A DNA stretch of 64,000 bases, taken from SVFI01 sp045588655. Lineage in GTDB: Bacteria; Bacillota; Clostridia; Lachnospirales; Lachnospiraceae. The notes under the pieces were generated by a model that was not told the origin of the DNA, ran no database searches, and saw only the letters and a program-made list of their open reading frames with translations. Positions 25,796-34,465 of the stretch are shown here, in pieces. The position numbers were made by a program, and so were the translations under genes. Each line of letters starts with the position of its first letter. Positions within the stretch are counted from its first letter, which is position 1. The DNA is taken from assembly GCA_045588655.1 (NCBI GenBank), contig JAZNEP010000022.1, positions 268,480 to 332,479 on the forward strand, given 5' to 3'.

Positions 25796-27034
25796 ATGAA
25801 GGATAAAAGAAAATGTATATTCATTGTTGCGTTGGGTTTGACGATTGCGATCACACTTGCACAAGTATTCTCGACGCAGGCACAGGCAGCATCTAATGTG
25901 AAAATCAGTAAGAGTAAGATGACGATGGTGGTCGGTCAACAGAAGATTTTGACGGTAAAAAATACGTCAAAATCCATCAAGTGGTCGTCATCGAAAAAGT
26001 CGGTGGCTAAGGTCAGCAGCAAAGGTTTTGTTACTGCCCAAAAAGAAGGAACCGCAACGATTACAGCTAAAGTGGGCAAGAAAAAATACACCTGTAAAGT
26101 CACAGTAAAAGACAAGCCGTCTTTGGGAAAGCAGGAAACGATATGTGTTGGTAAGAAACTCAAGTTAAAGGTAGAGGGAACAGCAAAAAAAGTAAGCTGG
26201 AGTTCTTCCGATAAAAAGGTAGTAAAGGTAGATAAAAAAGGAAATATCCGTGGGATAAAAAAAGGAACGGCTACCATCACAGCCAAAGTGGGAGATAAGA
26301 GCCTTAAGTGTAAAGTTAAGGTCAAGGATGCAGTGGTTAAGGTGGATAGGACGATTGTTGTAAAAGATGTGGAGTGTGTCACAGTTACCTACATAGCAGA
26401 CAAAATTTCCTGCAAAAGTTCGAATCCGGAAATTGCTTCGGTTGCTTTGGTGGAAGAGCAGGTGTCGGAAGATTATCCGGGATATGAGGCGGATCTTGTG
26501 ATTTACGGACATAAGAGCGGAACCACATATGTAACAGTTACGAATAATTGTAATAAGCAAAAGATGAAATTTAAAGTGGAAGTACGTAAGCAGAATCCGG
26601 TTACAGGATATGACAGACTTCTGGAGTGTATCGTGCAACATGGGCAGCCGGATGAGAGCGGGAATAAATTTCTGGCTTACAATGGTGCAAAAATCGAGTA
26701 TGATTATTGGGAAAAATCAATGAATTTTGAATACAGTGAAGTTACTGAGGAAGCAACGGTAGAATGGTTTGTTATGAATCATGTTAATCCGAAGGAACGA
26801 TATATAGTTCTTTGGATTACACCAAAGGGCACTGCGGAAAAACAGTATGTAACGGTGCAGGCGGACCCGGCTTCCTACGCAGGAGAAATGCTTGTGTATG
26901 AGGAAGGATGGTTCAAAACACCGGTGGATGATAATCTTCAAAGAATTGCAAACAGGGCAACGCAAAATGCGTGTAAGTACTTAAATGAGTTGCTAAAGCA
27001 GAGGCTTGGATTGACACTTGAGGATGTATTGTAA
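25796..27034 (+). CDS. Secreted protein with Big_2 (bacterial Ig-like) domains
   Basis: The 412-residue product has a signal peptide (KDKRKCIFIVALGLTIAITLAQVFSTQAQAA in outline, cleavage after AQA) and two clear Big_2 repeats: KISKSKMTMVVGQQKIL to TCKVTVKD (about 34-105) and ETICVGKKLKLKVEGTAKK to LKCKVKVKD (about 112-178), each with the WSSSxKxVAKVxxKGxVxAxKxGTATITAKVG core. A third degenerate unit (about 180-270) and a C-terminal domain of unknown type (about 275-412) follow. The protein is highly basic. There is no LPXTG or membrane anchor. AAAGGA before ATG 25796 decides the start over ATG 25787. Probably binds the cell surface. Confidence 0.82.
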   Translation: MKDKRKCIFIVALGLTIAITLAQVFSTQAQAASNVKISKSKMTMVVGQQKILTVKNTSKSIKWSSSKKSVAKVSSKGFVTAQKEGTATITAKVGKKKYTCKVTVKDKPSLGKQETICVGKKLKLKVEGTAKKVSWSSSDKKVVKVDKKGNIRGIKKGTATITAKVGDKSLKCKVKVKDAVVKVDRTIVVKDVECVTVTYIADKISCKSSNPEIASVALVEEQVSEDYPGYEADLVIYGHKSGTTYVTVTNNCNKQKMKFKVEVRKQNPVTGYDRLLECIVQHGQPDESGNKFLAYNGAKIEYDYWEKSMNFEYSEVTEEATVEWFVMNHVNPKERYIVLWITPKGTAEKQYVTVQADPASYAGEMLVYEEGWFKTPVDDNLQRIANRATQNACKYLNELLKQRLGLTLEDVL

Positions 27035-27064
27035 AACTTGTAAAATAATTCACAGTGAAAACAC

Positions 27065-27093
27065 TTTTTTTACATTCCGTTTTATGTTAAAAT
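27065..27093 (+). promoter_or_regulatory. Possible extended -10 promoter for the deacetylase gene
   Basis: TGT-TAAAAT ends at 27093; the -35 position 17 bases upstream is only a T-run. A weak AGTG/CACT hairpin with AAAA loop (27054-27065) and T7 precedes it and might act as terminator of the upstream gene. Confidence 0.35.
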
Positions 27094-27124
27094 AGAACGA
27101 GTATGTAAAAGGAGTAAGGATTTT

Positions 27125-28090
27125 ATGTCTAAAAATGAGGAGGGAAGGTCCGCAAGGGTTGCGACCATGAAAAAACTGATTATTGCTTTCCTTATTTTGG
27201 GTATGATTCTTCCGATTTTGTTATGTATTCTGCTGTTTATTAAGGTGGAACAGCTTCAGCAACAGGTGAATGAGCTTAGTGCACGCAGTCAATTGCAAGA
27301 GATAGAAATGCAATCGGAAGAACCAAAAAAAAGTGTACAAGAAACGGTATATATGAGTGAGCGGGCATCCGAACCCGATCATACGGAGAAAGAGGAGCAG
27401 AGGATTTTCATTTCACAAAAAATGCGTCTTGAGCGGGAAGAGAAATCGCAGCAAGAACAGGAAAAAACGAAGGTTTATCTGACCTTCGATGATGGTCCGA
27501 GTGCTAATACGGGTGCAATACTCGACATATTGAAGCAATATGATATCAAAGCTACGTTTTTTGTGACAGGAAAAACACAGGAGTCCTACGCATCGCTCTA
27601 TCGCAGAATTGTGGATGAGGGACATACGCTTGGGATGCATTCTTACAGTCATAGGTATCAGGATATATATGCTTCTGCGGACGCTTTTACACAGGATTTG
27701 GAGCAGTTACAGGAATTTTTGTATGATACGACCGGAGTGTGGTCACGTTTTTACCGTTTTCCGGGAGGGAGTTCCAATCAGGTAAGTGAGGTTCCTATGC
27801 AGGAGCTTGCAGATTATCTGACAGAAGAAAATATTTATTATTTGGACTGGAATGTGTCTTGCGGTGATGCAACCGGCAGACGATTAAGACCGCAGCAGAT
27901 TGCTGACAATGTAACAGAAGAGGTTGGCAAGTACAGAACTGCAGTAGTTCTTTTGCATGATGCGGCAGACAAAACGTCAACCGTGGAGGCGTTGCCTTTG
28001 ATTATTGAAAAATTGCAGAGTATGGAACAGGTTGAAATGGTACCGGTGAGTGATGAGATGAATATGGTACAGCATTTACAAAAAAACTAA
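27125..28090 (+). CDS. Membrane-anchored polysaccharide deacetylase (NodB family)
   Basis: Predicted to remove acetyl groups from peptidoglycan or another glycan outside the cell. The 321-residue protein has a membrane anchor (about 18-39), a coiled coil and charged stalk (to about 115), then the NodB domain with all catalytic motifs: TFDDGPS (metal and base Asp), HSYSHRY (metal His pair), RFPGGSSN, DWNVSCGDA and LLHDAAD. The substrate cannot be read from sequence. AAAGGAG and AAGGA precede ATG 27125. Confidence 0.88.
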   Translation: MSKNEEGRSARVATMKKLIIAFLILGMILPILLCILLFIKVEQLQQQVNELSARSQLQEIEMQSEEPKKSVQETVYMSERASEPDHTEKEEQRIFISQKMRLEREEKSQQEQEKTKVYLTFDDGPSANTGAILDILKQYDIKATFFVTGKTQESYASLYRRIVDEGHTLGMHSYSHRYQDIYASADAFTQDLEQLQEFLYDTTGVWSRFYRFPGGSSNQVSEVPMQELADYLTEENIYYLDWNVSCGDATGRRLRPQQIADNVTEEVGKYRTAVVLLHDAADKTSTVEALPLIIEKLQSMEQVEMVPVSDEMNMVQHLQKN

Positions 28091-28151
28091 AAACAGAGAA
28101 ATTTGCGATTCACAGTTACAGATAAAATAGTAAGAAACGGAGGAATAAGAA

Positions 28152-29240
28152 GTGGGTTTTTTTCAGGATTTAAAAGAAGATTTATCACTTGCGGTAGGTG
28201 AGCTGTTACCGGAAGAAGAAACCATAGAAAAAGAGTTACCGGATTTGGAAGAAGACACAGCGGTGGATGAGGCAATAAAAGAGGTAGAAAAGGCACTGGC
28301 AGAAGAATTTGGCAAGGAAGAGATGGTGCAGGAAGATTCGCCGGAAGAGGATGAAATACAGCCACAGGAAGAAGAGGCTGAGGAAGAGATAGAAGGCGAA
28401 GAAGTGGCAGAAGAGTCAGATTCAGAAGAGTCAGATTCAGAAGAGGAAGATACCGCTGAGGAAGAAGAGGTTGAAGAAATTCAGACAGAGGATGCAACAG
28501 CAGAGGAAGTAGAAGAACCAAAAAATATAGAAGAGACAGTGGAAGCCCAGTCGGCGGCGCAGCCGGTGATAGATGCTGCAGCGGCGCAGATTGCCAGCAT
28601 TGCAAATATTGTAGCAAAGGAAGAAATGGGCGACGGTGAGGATTTCGAAGAGAGAGAGATTCAGACACCGGAAGAGCTGCTACGTATGGAGCAGGAGACA
28701 GCGACAGTAGAAACAGAATTAGAAAAAGAGGTAGAAAAGGCAATGGCAGAGCAAATGATGAATTTAGCACAGGAAGAAGTAGTAGATGAAACAGCAGTGA
28801 TTACAGCTGGTATGATCGTTACAGGTGATATGATTTCTAAGGGAAGTATTGAGATTCTTGGAAAGATAAAAGGAAATGTTGAAATTCTTGGAAAATTGAA
28901 TGTTTCCGGTACGATTGAAGGTGATTCAAAAGCAGCGGAAATATTTGCAGATTCTGCACATGTCACAGGTAAAGTAGTTGCAGACGGAACGGTTAAAATA
29001 GGGCAGAATTCAGTAATTATCGGCGATATTGTGGCATCAAGTGCGGTGATAGCAGGAGCGGTAAAAGGCGATATTGATGTGCAGGGACCGGTTATTTTAG
29101 ATGCATCAGCGATTGTGATGGGAAATATCAAATCTAAGTCAGTACAGATTAACAATGGTGCGGTGATTGAAGGTATGTGTTCACAGTGTTATGCAGAAGT
29201 AAATCCAACATCATTCTTTGATGATTTGATTCAAAAATAA
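28152..29240 (+). CDS. Bactofilin-family cytoskeletal protein with long acidic N-terminus
   Basis: Bactofilins polymerise without nucleotide into filaments that scaffold cell-envelope enzymes. The C-terminal half (about residues 215-345) is a clear bactofilin beta-helix: repeated units such as GDMISKGSIEILGKIKGNVEILGKLNVSGTIEGD and VKGDIDVQGPVILDASAIVMGNIKSKSVQINNGA. The N-terminal 200 residues are extremely Glu-rich and low complexity, with a tandem repeat. GTG 28152 with GGAGGA at 28139-28144 is the start. It directly precedes pyrH, and may be co-transcribed with it. Confidence 0.85.
   Translation: MGFFQDLKEDLSLAVGELLPEEETIEKELPDLEEDTAVDEAIKEVEKALAEEFGKEEMVQEDSPEEDEIQPQEEEAEEEIEGEEVAEESDSEESDSEEEDTAEEEEVEEIQTEDATAEEVEEPKNIEETVEAQSAAQPVIDAAAAQIASIANIVAKEEMGDGEDFEEREIQTPEELLRMEQETATVETELEKEVEKAMAEQMMNLAQEEVVDETAVITAGMIVTGDMISKGSIEILGKIKGNVEILGKLNVSGTIEGDSKAAEIFADSAHVTGKVVADGTVKIGQNSVIIGDIVASSAVIAGAVKGDIDVQGPVILDASAIVMGNIKSKSVQINNGAVIEGMCSQCYAEVNPTSFFDDLIQK
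28411..28445 (+). repeat. 15-bp tandem repeat in the bactofilin acidic region
   Basis: Two perfect copies of AAGAGTCAGATTCAG (28411-28425, 28426-28440) plus five bases of a third, encoding Glu-Glu-Ser-Asp-Ser units. Confidence 0.75.
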
Positions 29241-29259
29241 AAACAGGAAGGATACGATC

Positions 29260-29955
29260 ATGAAACGAATCATGTTAAAACTGAGCGGAGAAGCTCTTGC
29301 CGGTGAAAAAAAGACCGGTTTTGATGAAGAAACAGTGAGAGGAGTCGCGCTTCAGGTAAAGCAGCTGGTAGATGACGGTGTGGAAGTAGGTATCGTAATT
29401 GGCGGCGGTAATTTCTGGAGAGGACGTACAAGCGAAAATATCGATCGTACCAAAGCAGATCAAATAGGTATGCTGGCTACGATTATGAATTGTATTTATG
29501 TGTCAGAGATTTTTAGAAGTGTTGGAATGGAGACCAATATATTAACTCCGTTTGAATGTGGTTCTTTCACAAAATTGTTTTCAAAAGACAGAGCCAACAA
29601 ATACTTTAAAAAGGGTATGGTTGTATTCTTTGCCGGTGGTACCGGTCATCCGTATTTTTCAACTGATACCGGAGTTATGCTTCGAGCTATAGAGGTGGAA
29701 GCTGATGTAATTCTTCTTGCAAAAGCGATTGATGGGGTGTATGACGATGACCCGAGAGTCAATCCAAATGCGAAGAAATATGATGTTGTTTCAATCGATG
29801 AAGTAGTGGCCAAAAATCTTCAGGTGGTAGATATGACGGCTTCGATTTTGGCCAAAGAAAATAAAATGCCGATGTGGGTATTTGGATTAAATGAAGAAAA
29901 CAGTATTGTAAACACCGTAAAAGGTGAGTTCAACGGAACGAAAGTAACCGTATAA
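29260..29955 (+). CDS. pyrH: UMP kinase (uridylate kinase)
   Basis: Phosphorylates UMP to UDP in pyrimidine synthesis. The 231-residue protein is of the amino-acid kinase fold, with KLSGEALAGE, VIGGGNFWRGR, ADQIGMLATIMNC, AGGTGHPYFSTDT and IDGVYDDDPR, all conserved in bacterial PyrH. GGAAGGATACG precedes ATG 29260. The neighbour frr is the usual partner; the common upstream tsf is here separated by three surface or cytoskeletal genes. Confidence 0.97.
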   Translation: MKRIMLKLSGEALAGEKKTGFDEETVRGVALQVKQLVDDGVEVGIVIGGGNFWRGRTSENIDRTKADQIGMLATIMNCIYVSEIFRSVGMETNILTPFECGSFTKLFSKDRANKYFKKGMVVFFAGGTGHPYFSTDTGVMLRAIEVEADVILLAKAIDGVYDDDPRVNPNAKKYDVVSIDEVVAKNLQVVDMTASILAKENKMPMWVFGLNEENSIVNTVKGEFNGTKVTV

Positions 29956-29982
29956 AAATTGACCGTATAGGAGGATAAAACA

Positions 29983-30534
29983 ATGGATGAGAGAATTAAG
30001 GTTTATGAAGAAAAAATGCAGAAAGCGATAGATTTTTTAGCATCAGAGTTTGCAACGATTCGTGCAGGAAGAGCAAATCCTCACGTACTCGACAAGATTA
30101 AAGTAGATTATTACGGAACACCGACACCGATTCAGCAGGTAGGTAACATTACAGTGCCAGAACCGAGAATGATTCAGATTGCACCATGGGAGAAAACACT
30201 GATTAAAGAAATCGAAAAGGCAATTATGATGTCGGATATCGGAATTACACCATCAAATGATGGATCGGTAATCCGTCTTGTTTTCCCGGAACTTACAGAA
30301 GAACGTCGTAAGGATCTTGTGAAGGATGTAAAGAAAAAAGGTGAAGACAATAAAGTGGCTGTTCGTAACATTAGACGTGACGGCAACGATGCATTTAAAA
30401 AACTTGCCAAAACAGATATCTCTGAGGATGAAGTGAAACAGTTAGAAGAACAGCTTCAGAAATTAACAGATAAGTTCATCAAAAACATTGATGGCATGGT
30501 AGAGGAAAAAGCAAAAGAAATCCTGACCGTTTAA
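29983..30534 (+). CDS. frr: Ribosome recycling factor
   Basis: RRF splits post-termination ribosomes with EF-G. The 183-residue protein has the expected length and motifs: FATIRAGRANPHVLDKIKVDYYG, TPIQQVGNI, PEPRMIQIAPW, LTEERRKDLVKDVKKKGED and the C-terminal helix. AGGAGG at 29969-29974 fits ATG 29983. Confidence 0.98.
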   Translation: MDERIKVYEEKMQKAIDFLASEFATIRAGRANPHVLDKIKVDYYGTPTPIQQVGNITVPEPRMIQIAPWEKTLIKEIEKAIMMSDIGITPSNDGSVIRLVFPELTEERRKDLVKDVKKKGEDNKVAVRNIRRDGNDAFKKLAKTDISEDEVKQLEEQLQKLTDKFIKNIDGMVEEKAKEILTV

Positions 30535-30552
30535 TTTGAGAATGGAATAAAT

Positions 30553-30585
30553 GGGAAAGGTCGACAGATCTTTCCCTTTCCTTTA
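30553..30585 (+). terminator. Likely intrinsic terminator after frr
   Basis: GGGAAAGGTC (30553-30562) pairs with GATCTTTCCC (30567-30576), ten pairs with one G-T, around a GACA tetraloop, followed by TTTCCTTTATATTT. The T-run is interrupted, so read-through to uppS is possible. Confidence 0.65.
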
Positions 30586-30626
30586 TATTTAAAAGGGAGT
30601 TTTCCTATATGTGCAAGGAGGGTTTT

Positions 30627-31334
30627 ATGGGAGTACCAAATCATATTGCCATCATATTGGATGGAAACGGAAGATGGGCCAAAAGCAAGGGAATGCCAAG
30701 AAATTATGGCCATGTGCAGGGTAGCAAAAATGTAGAAACAATCTGCGAAGCAGCACACAATCTTGGAGTAAAATATCTGACCGTATACGCTTTTTCAACA
30801 GAGAATTGGAATCGTCCGAAAGATGAAGTGGACGCGCTTATGAAATTGCTGGATAAATATATGAGTACTTGTCTGAAAACAGCAGAAAAAAACAATATGT
30901 GTGTACGTGTAATTGGTGATAAATCCGGATTAAGACCGGATTTACAAACACGTATTGCTGAGCTGGAAGAGGCCACAAAGGACTATACCGGACTGCATTT
31001 TCAGATTGCGTTAAATTATGGTGGTCAGGATGAAATTGTCCGTGCAGTGAAAAGAATTATGCAAGAAACGAAGCAGGGCAGCATAAATCCGGAGGATTTG
31101 ACAATTGATCGATTTGCAGATTATCTGGATACAAAAGGAATCCCGGAGCCGGATTTGATGATTCGTACAAGTGGAGAACAGAGAATTTCTAATTTCCTGA
31201 TATGGCAGCTTGCATATACAGAATTTTACTTTACTCAGGTACCGTGGCCTGCCTTTAATAAAAAAGAACTGGAAAAAGCAATCGAAGCATATAATAATCG
31301 TGATCGGCGATTTGGCCTTGTAAAGGAGGAGTAA
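30627..31334 (+). CDS. uppS: Undecaprenyl diphosphate synthase (isoprenyl transferase)
   Basis: Condenses IPP units onto FPP to make the C55 lipid carrier. The 235-residue protein has HIAIILDGNGRWAK with the Mg-binding Asp12, the YAFSTENWNRP motif, and IRTSGEQRISNFLIWQLAYTEFYF. AAGGAGG at 30615-30621 lies five bases before ATG 30627, so the ATG at 30609 is not used. First gene of the uppS-cdsA-dxr-rseP-ispG-polC set. Confidence 0.96.
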   Translation: MGVPNHIAIILDGNGRWAKSKGMPRNYGHVQGSKNVETICEAAHNLGVKYLTVYAFSTENWNRPKDEVDALMKLLDKYMSTCLKTAEKNNMCVRVIGDKSGLRPDLQTRIAELEEATKDYTGLHFQIALNYGGQDEIVRAVKRIMQETKQGSINPEDLTIDRFADYLDTKGIPEPDLMIRTSGEQRISNFLIWQLAYTEFYFTQVPWPAFNKKELEKAIEAYNNRDRRFGLVKEE

Positions 31335-31335
31335 T

Positions 31336-32160
31336 ATGCTGACCAGAGTGATTAGTGGTTTTTTTCTTATCCTTATTCTCGCAATTACGATGCTTAGTGG
31401 TGGCAAGATTTTATTTGCATTTACATTATGCATTTCTCTCATTGGGTTTTATGAACTGATTAAGGCAACGCATGTCAGATGTGATGAGAAAAAAGTAAGT
31501 GGGATGGAGATTGTTGGCTATATTGGTATCGTGGCGTATTACATAGTACTTGGTTTGCCGCAGGCAAAAGCATTTCTTATGCTTCCAATCATCCTCACTA
31601 TTATGGGAATGATGCTTGTATATGTGTTTGCGTTTCCGAAGTATGATGCAAAGCAGGTGATGTCCGCGGCATTTTCCTATTTTTATGCGCCGGTACTTCT
31701 TTCCTACATATATCAGACGAGAAATTTGGAGCATGGGATTTATATTGTTTGGCTGATTTTTATCGCATCATGGATTAGTGATACAGCGGCCTATTTTTTT
31801 GGTGTGCTCTTTGGAAAACATAAGTTGGCACCGGTACTTAGCCCGAAAAAATCAATAGAAGGCTCCGTTGGTGGAATTTGCGGAGCTGCACTCGGTGGAT
31901 TTTTATACGCATTTGCCCTATATAAACTGGGTATAACATTTGTATCAGGAGATGTACTGCGTGCATTTCCGATGATTGTGGCGCTTGGGTCTGTGATAAG
32001 CCAGATTGGAGATTTGGCGGCATCAGGAATTAAGCGAAATCACAATATCAAGGATTATGGAACATTGATTCCGGGTCATGGGGGGATTATGGATCGTTTT
32101 GACAGTGTGATTGTGACAGCACCGTTGATTTATTATGGAGCCATGCTGTTAGTATATTAA
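31336..32160 (+). CDS. cdsA: Phosphatidate cytidylyltransferase
   Basis: Makes CDP-diacylglycerol, precursor of all phospholipids. The 274-residue integral membrane protein has about eight segments and the family signature SGIKRNHNIKDYGTLIPGHGGIMDRFDS near the C-terminus. AAGGAGGAG overlaps the uppS end; one base separates the genes. Confidence 0.95.
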   Translation: MLTRVISGFFLILILAITMLSGGKILFAFTLCISLIGFYELIKATHVRCDEKKVSGMEIVGYIGIVAYYIVLGLPQAKAFLMLPIILTIMGMMLVYVFAFPKYDAKQVMSAAFSYFYAPVLLSYIYQTRNLEHGIYIVWLIFIASWISDTAAYFFGVLFGKHKLAPVLSPKKSIEGSVGGICGAALGGFLYAFALYKLGITFVSGDVLRAFPMIVALGSVISQIGDLAASGIKRNHNIKDYGTLIPGHGGIMDRFDSVIVTAPLIYYGAMLLVY

Positions 32161-32192
32161 AGGTGACAAAAAGATACGAGGTTTATAATAGT

Positions 32193-33341
32193 ATGAAAAA
32201 AATTGTTTTGTTAGGATCAACAGGATCAATCGGAACACAGACATTAGAGGTAGTGAGAAGTTATTCTGAAAAACTATCGGTAACAGCACTTGCGGCAGGA
32301 AGTAACGTGAGTAAAATGGAAGAGCAGATCCGGGAGTTTCATCCGGATTATGCAGTTATGTGGTCGGAAAAAGCCGCTAAGGAGCTGCGAGAGAAAGTGA
32401 AAGATCTGGATGTAACAGTACTTGCAGGTATGGATGGATTGATTGAAATTTGTATGCTTTCGGAAGCAGATGTGGTAGTTACAGCTATTGTGGGAATGAT
32501 TGGAATCAGGCCAACAATCGCAGCGATCAAAGCAGGTAAAGATATTGCACTTGCCAATAAAGAGACACTTGTGACAGCGGGACATATCATTATGCCGCTA
32601 GCAAAGGAACATGGTGTATCCATTTTGCCTGTGGATAGTGAACACAGTGCAATTTTTCAATCACTCAACGGGGAGCCAAAAGATAAAATCAGCAAAATTC
32701 TGTTGACAGCATCCGGCGGACCATTTCGCGGTTATACAAAAGAGCAGATGAAAGCGGTGACTGTGGAAGACGCGTTAAAGCACCCGAACTGGGCAATGGG
32801 AAAAAAGATAACCATCGATTCTGCAACTATGGTAAATAAAGGATTGGAAGTGATGGAAGCCGGTTGGTTATTTCACGTGACACCGGATAAAATAAAAGTA
32901 GTAGTACAACCTCAGAGCATCATACATTCTATGGTAGAGTACGTAGACGGAGCAGTTATGGCTCAGCTTGGGGTTCCTGATATGAAGCTACCGATTCAGT
33001 ATGCACTTTTTTATCCGGATCGTTTGCCTATGCAGGAGAATAAGATTGACTTTTTCGCTTTGAAGGAGATTACGTTCGGAGAACCGGATCTTGATGTCTT
33101 CACCGGATTGAAGCTTGCGTATGAAGCATTCGAGATTGGTGGTAGCATGCCTACCGTATTTAACGCGGCCAATGAAAAAGCAGTCAGTCTGTTTTTGAAT
33201 CGTGACATTGCGTTTTTGGAAATTCCGGAATTGATCGGATTGTCTATGGAGCAGCATAAAGTAGTAAAAGATCCGACAGTGGAACAGATTTTGGAAGCGG
33301 AGGCTTCCTGTTATGAATTTATTGAGAGCAGGTGTAAATAG
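32193..33341 (+). CDS. dxr: 1-deoxy-D-xylulose 5-phosphate reductoisomerase
   Basis: Second step of the MEP isoprenoid pathway, making MEP from DXP with NADPH. The 382-residue protein has the nucleotide-binding LLGSTGSIGTQTLEVV, ALANKETLVTAG, the metal and substrate region LPVDSEHSAIFQ, TASGGPFR, HPNWAMGKKITIDSATMVNKGLEVMEA. ATG 32193 is preferred over GTG 32163 because it begins at the family start and the latter has no room for a ribosome site. Confidence 0.97.
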   Translation: MKKIVLLGSTGSIGTQTLEVVRSYSEKLSVTALAAGSNVSKMEEQIREFHPDYAVMWSEKAAKELREKVKDLDVTVLAGMDGLIEICMLSEADVVVTAIVGMIGIRPTIAAIKAGKDIALANKETLVTAGHIIMPLAKEHGVSILPVDSEHSAIFQSLNGEPKDKISKILLTASGGPFRGYTKEQMKAVTVEDALKHPNWAMGKKITIDSATMVNKGLEVMEAGWLFHVTPDKIKVVVQPQSIIHSMVEYVDGAVMAQLGVPDMKLPIQYALFYPDRLPMQENKIDFFALKEITFGEPDLDVFTGLKLAYEAFEIGGSMPTVFNAANEKAVSLFLNRDIAFLEIPELIGLSMEQHKVVKDPTVEQILEAEASCYEFIESRCK

Positions 33342-34451
33342 TTGGGTATTATTTTATTTATCATAATTTTTTGTGTGGTTGTTGTAGCACATGAACTTGG
33401 CCATTTTATTTTGGCGAAAGCAAACGGAATACACGTGGTGGAGTTTAGCGTAGGAATGGGACCATGTCTTGTTTCCTTTCAAAAAGGAGATACTAAATAC
33501 GCGATTCGTCTTTTTCCAATTGGTGGTGCATGTATGTTCGAAGGAGAGGATGGACTTGACCTTACGGAAGGAGAAGAAAAAGGAGTAGACAAAGAACAGG
33601 AAACAGAGAAGGATGCACTCATTCATAATACAGAGCTTGGTAAGAAATCGGGTGCGTTTCCCGATGCGCCTGTATTTGCCAGAATGGCAACGATAGTGGC
33701 GGGCCCATTTTTTAATTTTATTCTTGCGTTTCTCTTTTCGCTCATTATTGTTGGAAGCTATGGTGCGGATGTTCCGGTGATTCAGGATGTCATTGAAGGC
33801 GGGGCGGCGCAGGCGGCAGGTATGCAGAGCGGTGATAAAATTTTATCGATGAATCAAGATACCATTCATTTGTACCGCGATGTCAGTCTGTTTTCTATGT
33901 TAAATCAGGGAGAAGCTGTTACGGTAACGTATGAGCGCGATGGAGAAACACATTCGACTGTACTTACACCGATTTATAATGAAGAAGAAGGCAGATATTA
34001 TATGGGATTTTATGGTGGAGTGTACGAAAAGTTTGGTGTGCTCGAGACCATGAAATACAGTGCGTATGAAGTTGGTTATTGGATTGAGTCTACATTTAAA
34101 AGTCTGGAAATGTTGGTTCGTGGACAGGTATCGAAGGATGATGTGGCGGGTCCGGTAGGAATGGCACAGGTAGTGACGGACATTTACACGCAGTCCAAAC
34201 CGGATGGGATTTTTTATATCATGCTGAACATGCTTAATTTTGCCATTCTTCTTTCGGCAAACTTGGGAGTACTGAATCTTTTGCCGCTTCCGGCATTGGA
34301 TGGCGGACGATTGGTGTTTTTGATAATTGAAGCAATACGTGGCAAAGCACTTCCGCCGGAGAAAGAGGGTATCGTACACATGATAGGTATGGTATGTCTG
34401 ATGATGCTTATGGTATTTGTGTTTATTAATGACATTATGAAGCTGTTTTAA
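33342..34451 (+). CDS. rseP: RIP zinc metalloprotease RseP/RasP
   Basis: Intramembrane site-2 protease that cleaves membrane proteins such as anti-sigma factors and leftover signal peptides. The 369-residue protein has HELGH in the first membrane segment, a PDZ domain (about 145-225) and the third catalytic motif NLLPLPALDGGRL. The start is TTG 33342, one base after the dxr stop, with CAGGTG at 33329-33334 as ribosome site; this start keeps HELGH in normal position. An acidic cytosolic loop (about residues 68-105) is longer than in many homologues. Confidence 0.94.
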   Translation: MGIILFIIIFCVVVVAHELGHFILAKANGIHVVEFSVGMGPCLVSFQKGDTKYAIRLFPIGGACMFEGEDGLDLTEGEEKGVDKEQETEKDALIHNTELGKKSGAFPDAPVFARMATIVAGPFFNFILAFLFSLIIVGSYGADVPVIQDVIEGGAAQAAGMQSGDKILSMNQDTIHLYRDVSLFSMLNQGEAVTVTYERDGETHSTVLTPIYNEEEGRYYMGFYGGVYEKFGVLETMKYSAYEVGYWIESTFKSLEMLVRGQVSKDDVAGPVGMAQVVTDIYTQSKPDGIFYIMLNMLNFAILLSANLGVLNLLPLPALDGGRLVFLIIEAIRGKALPPEKEGIVHMIGMVCLMMLMVFVFINDIMKLF

Positions 34452-34465
34452 GGAGGATACGAAAG

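Noticed and set aside
23406..28151. Mobile element between rpsB-tsf and pyrH
   Set aside because: No transposase, inverted repeats or target duplications are seen; the inserted genes have normal signals.
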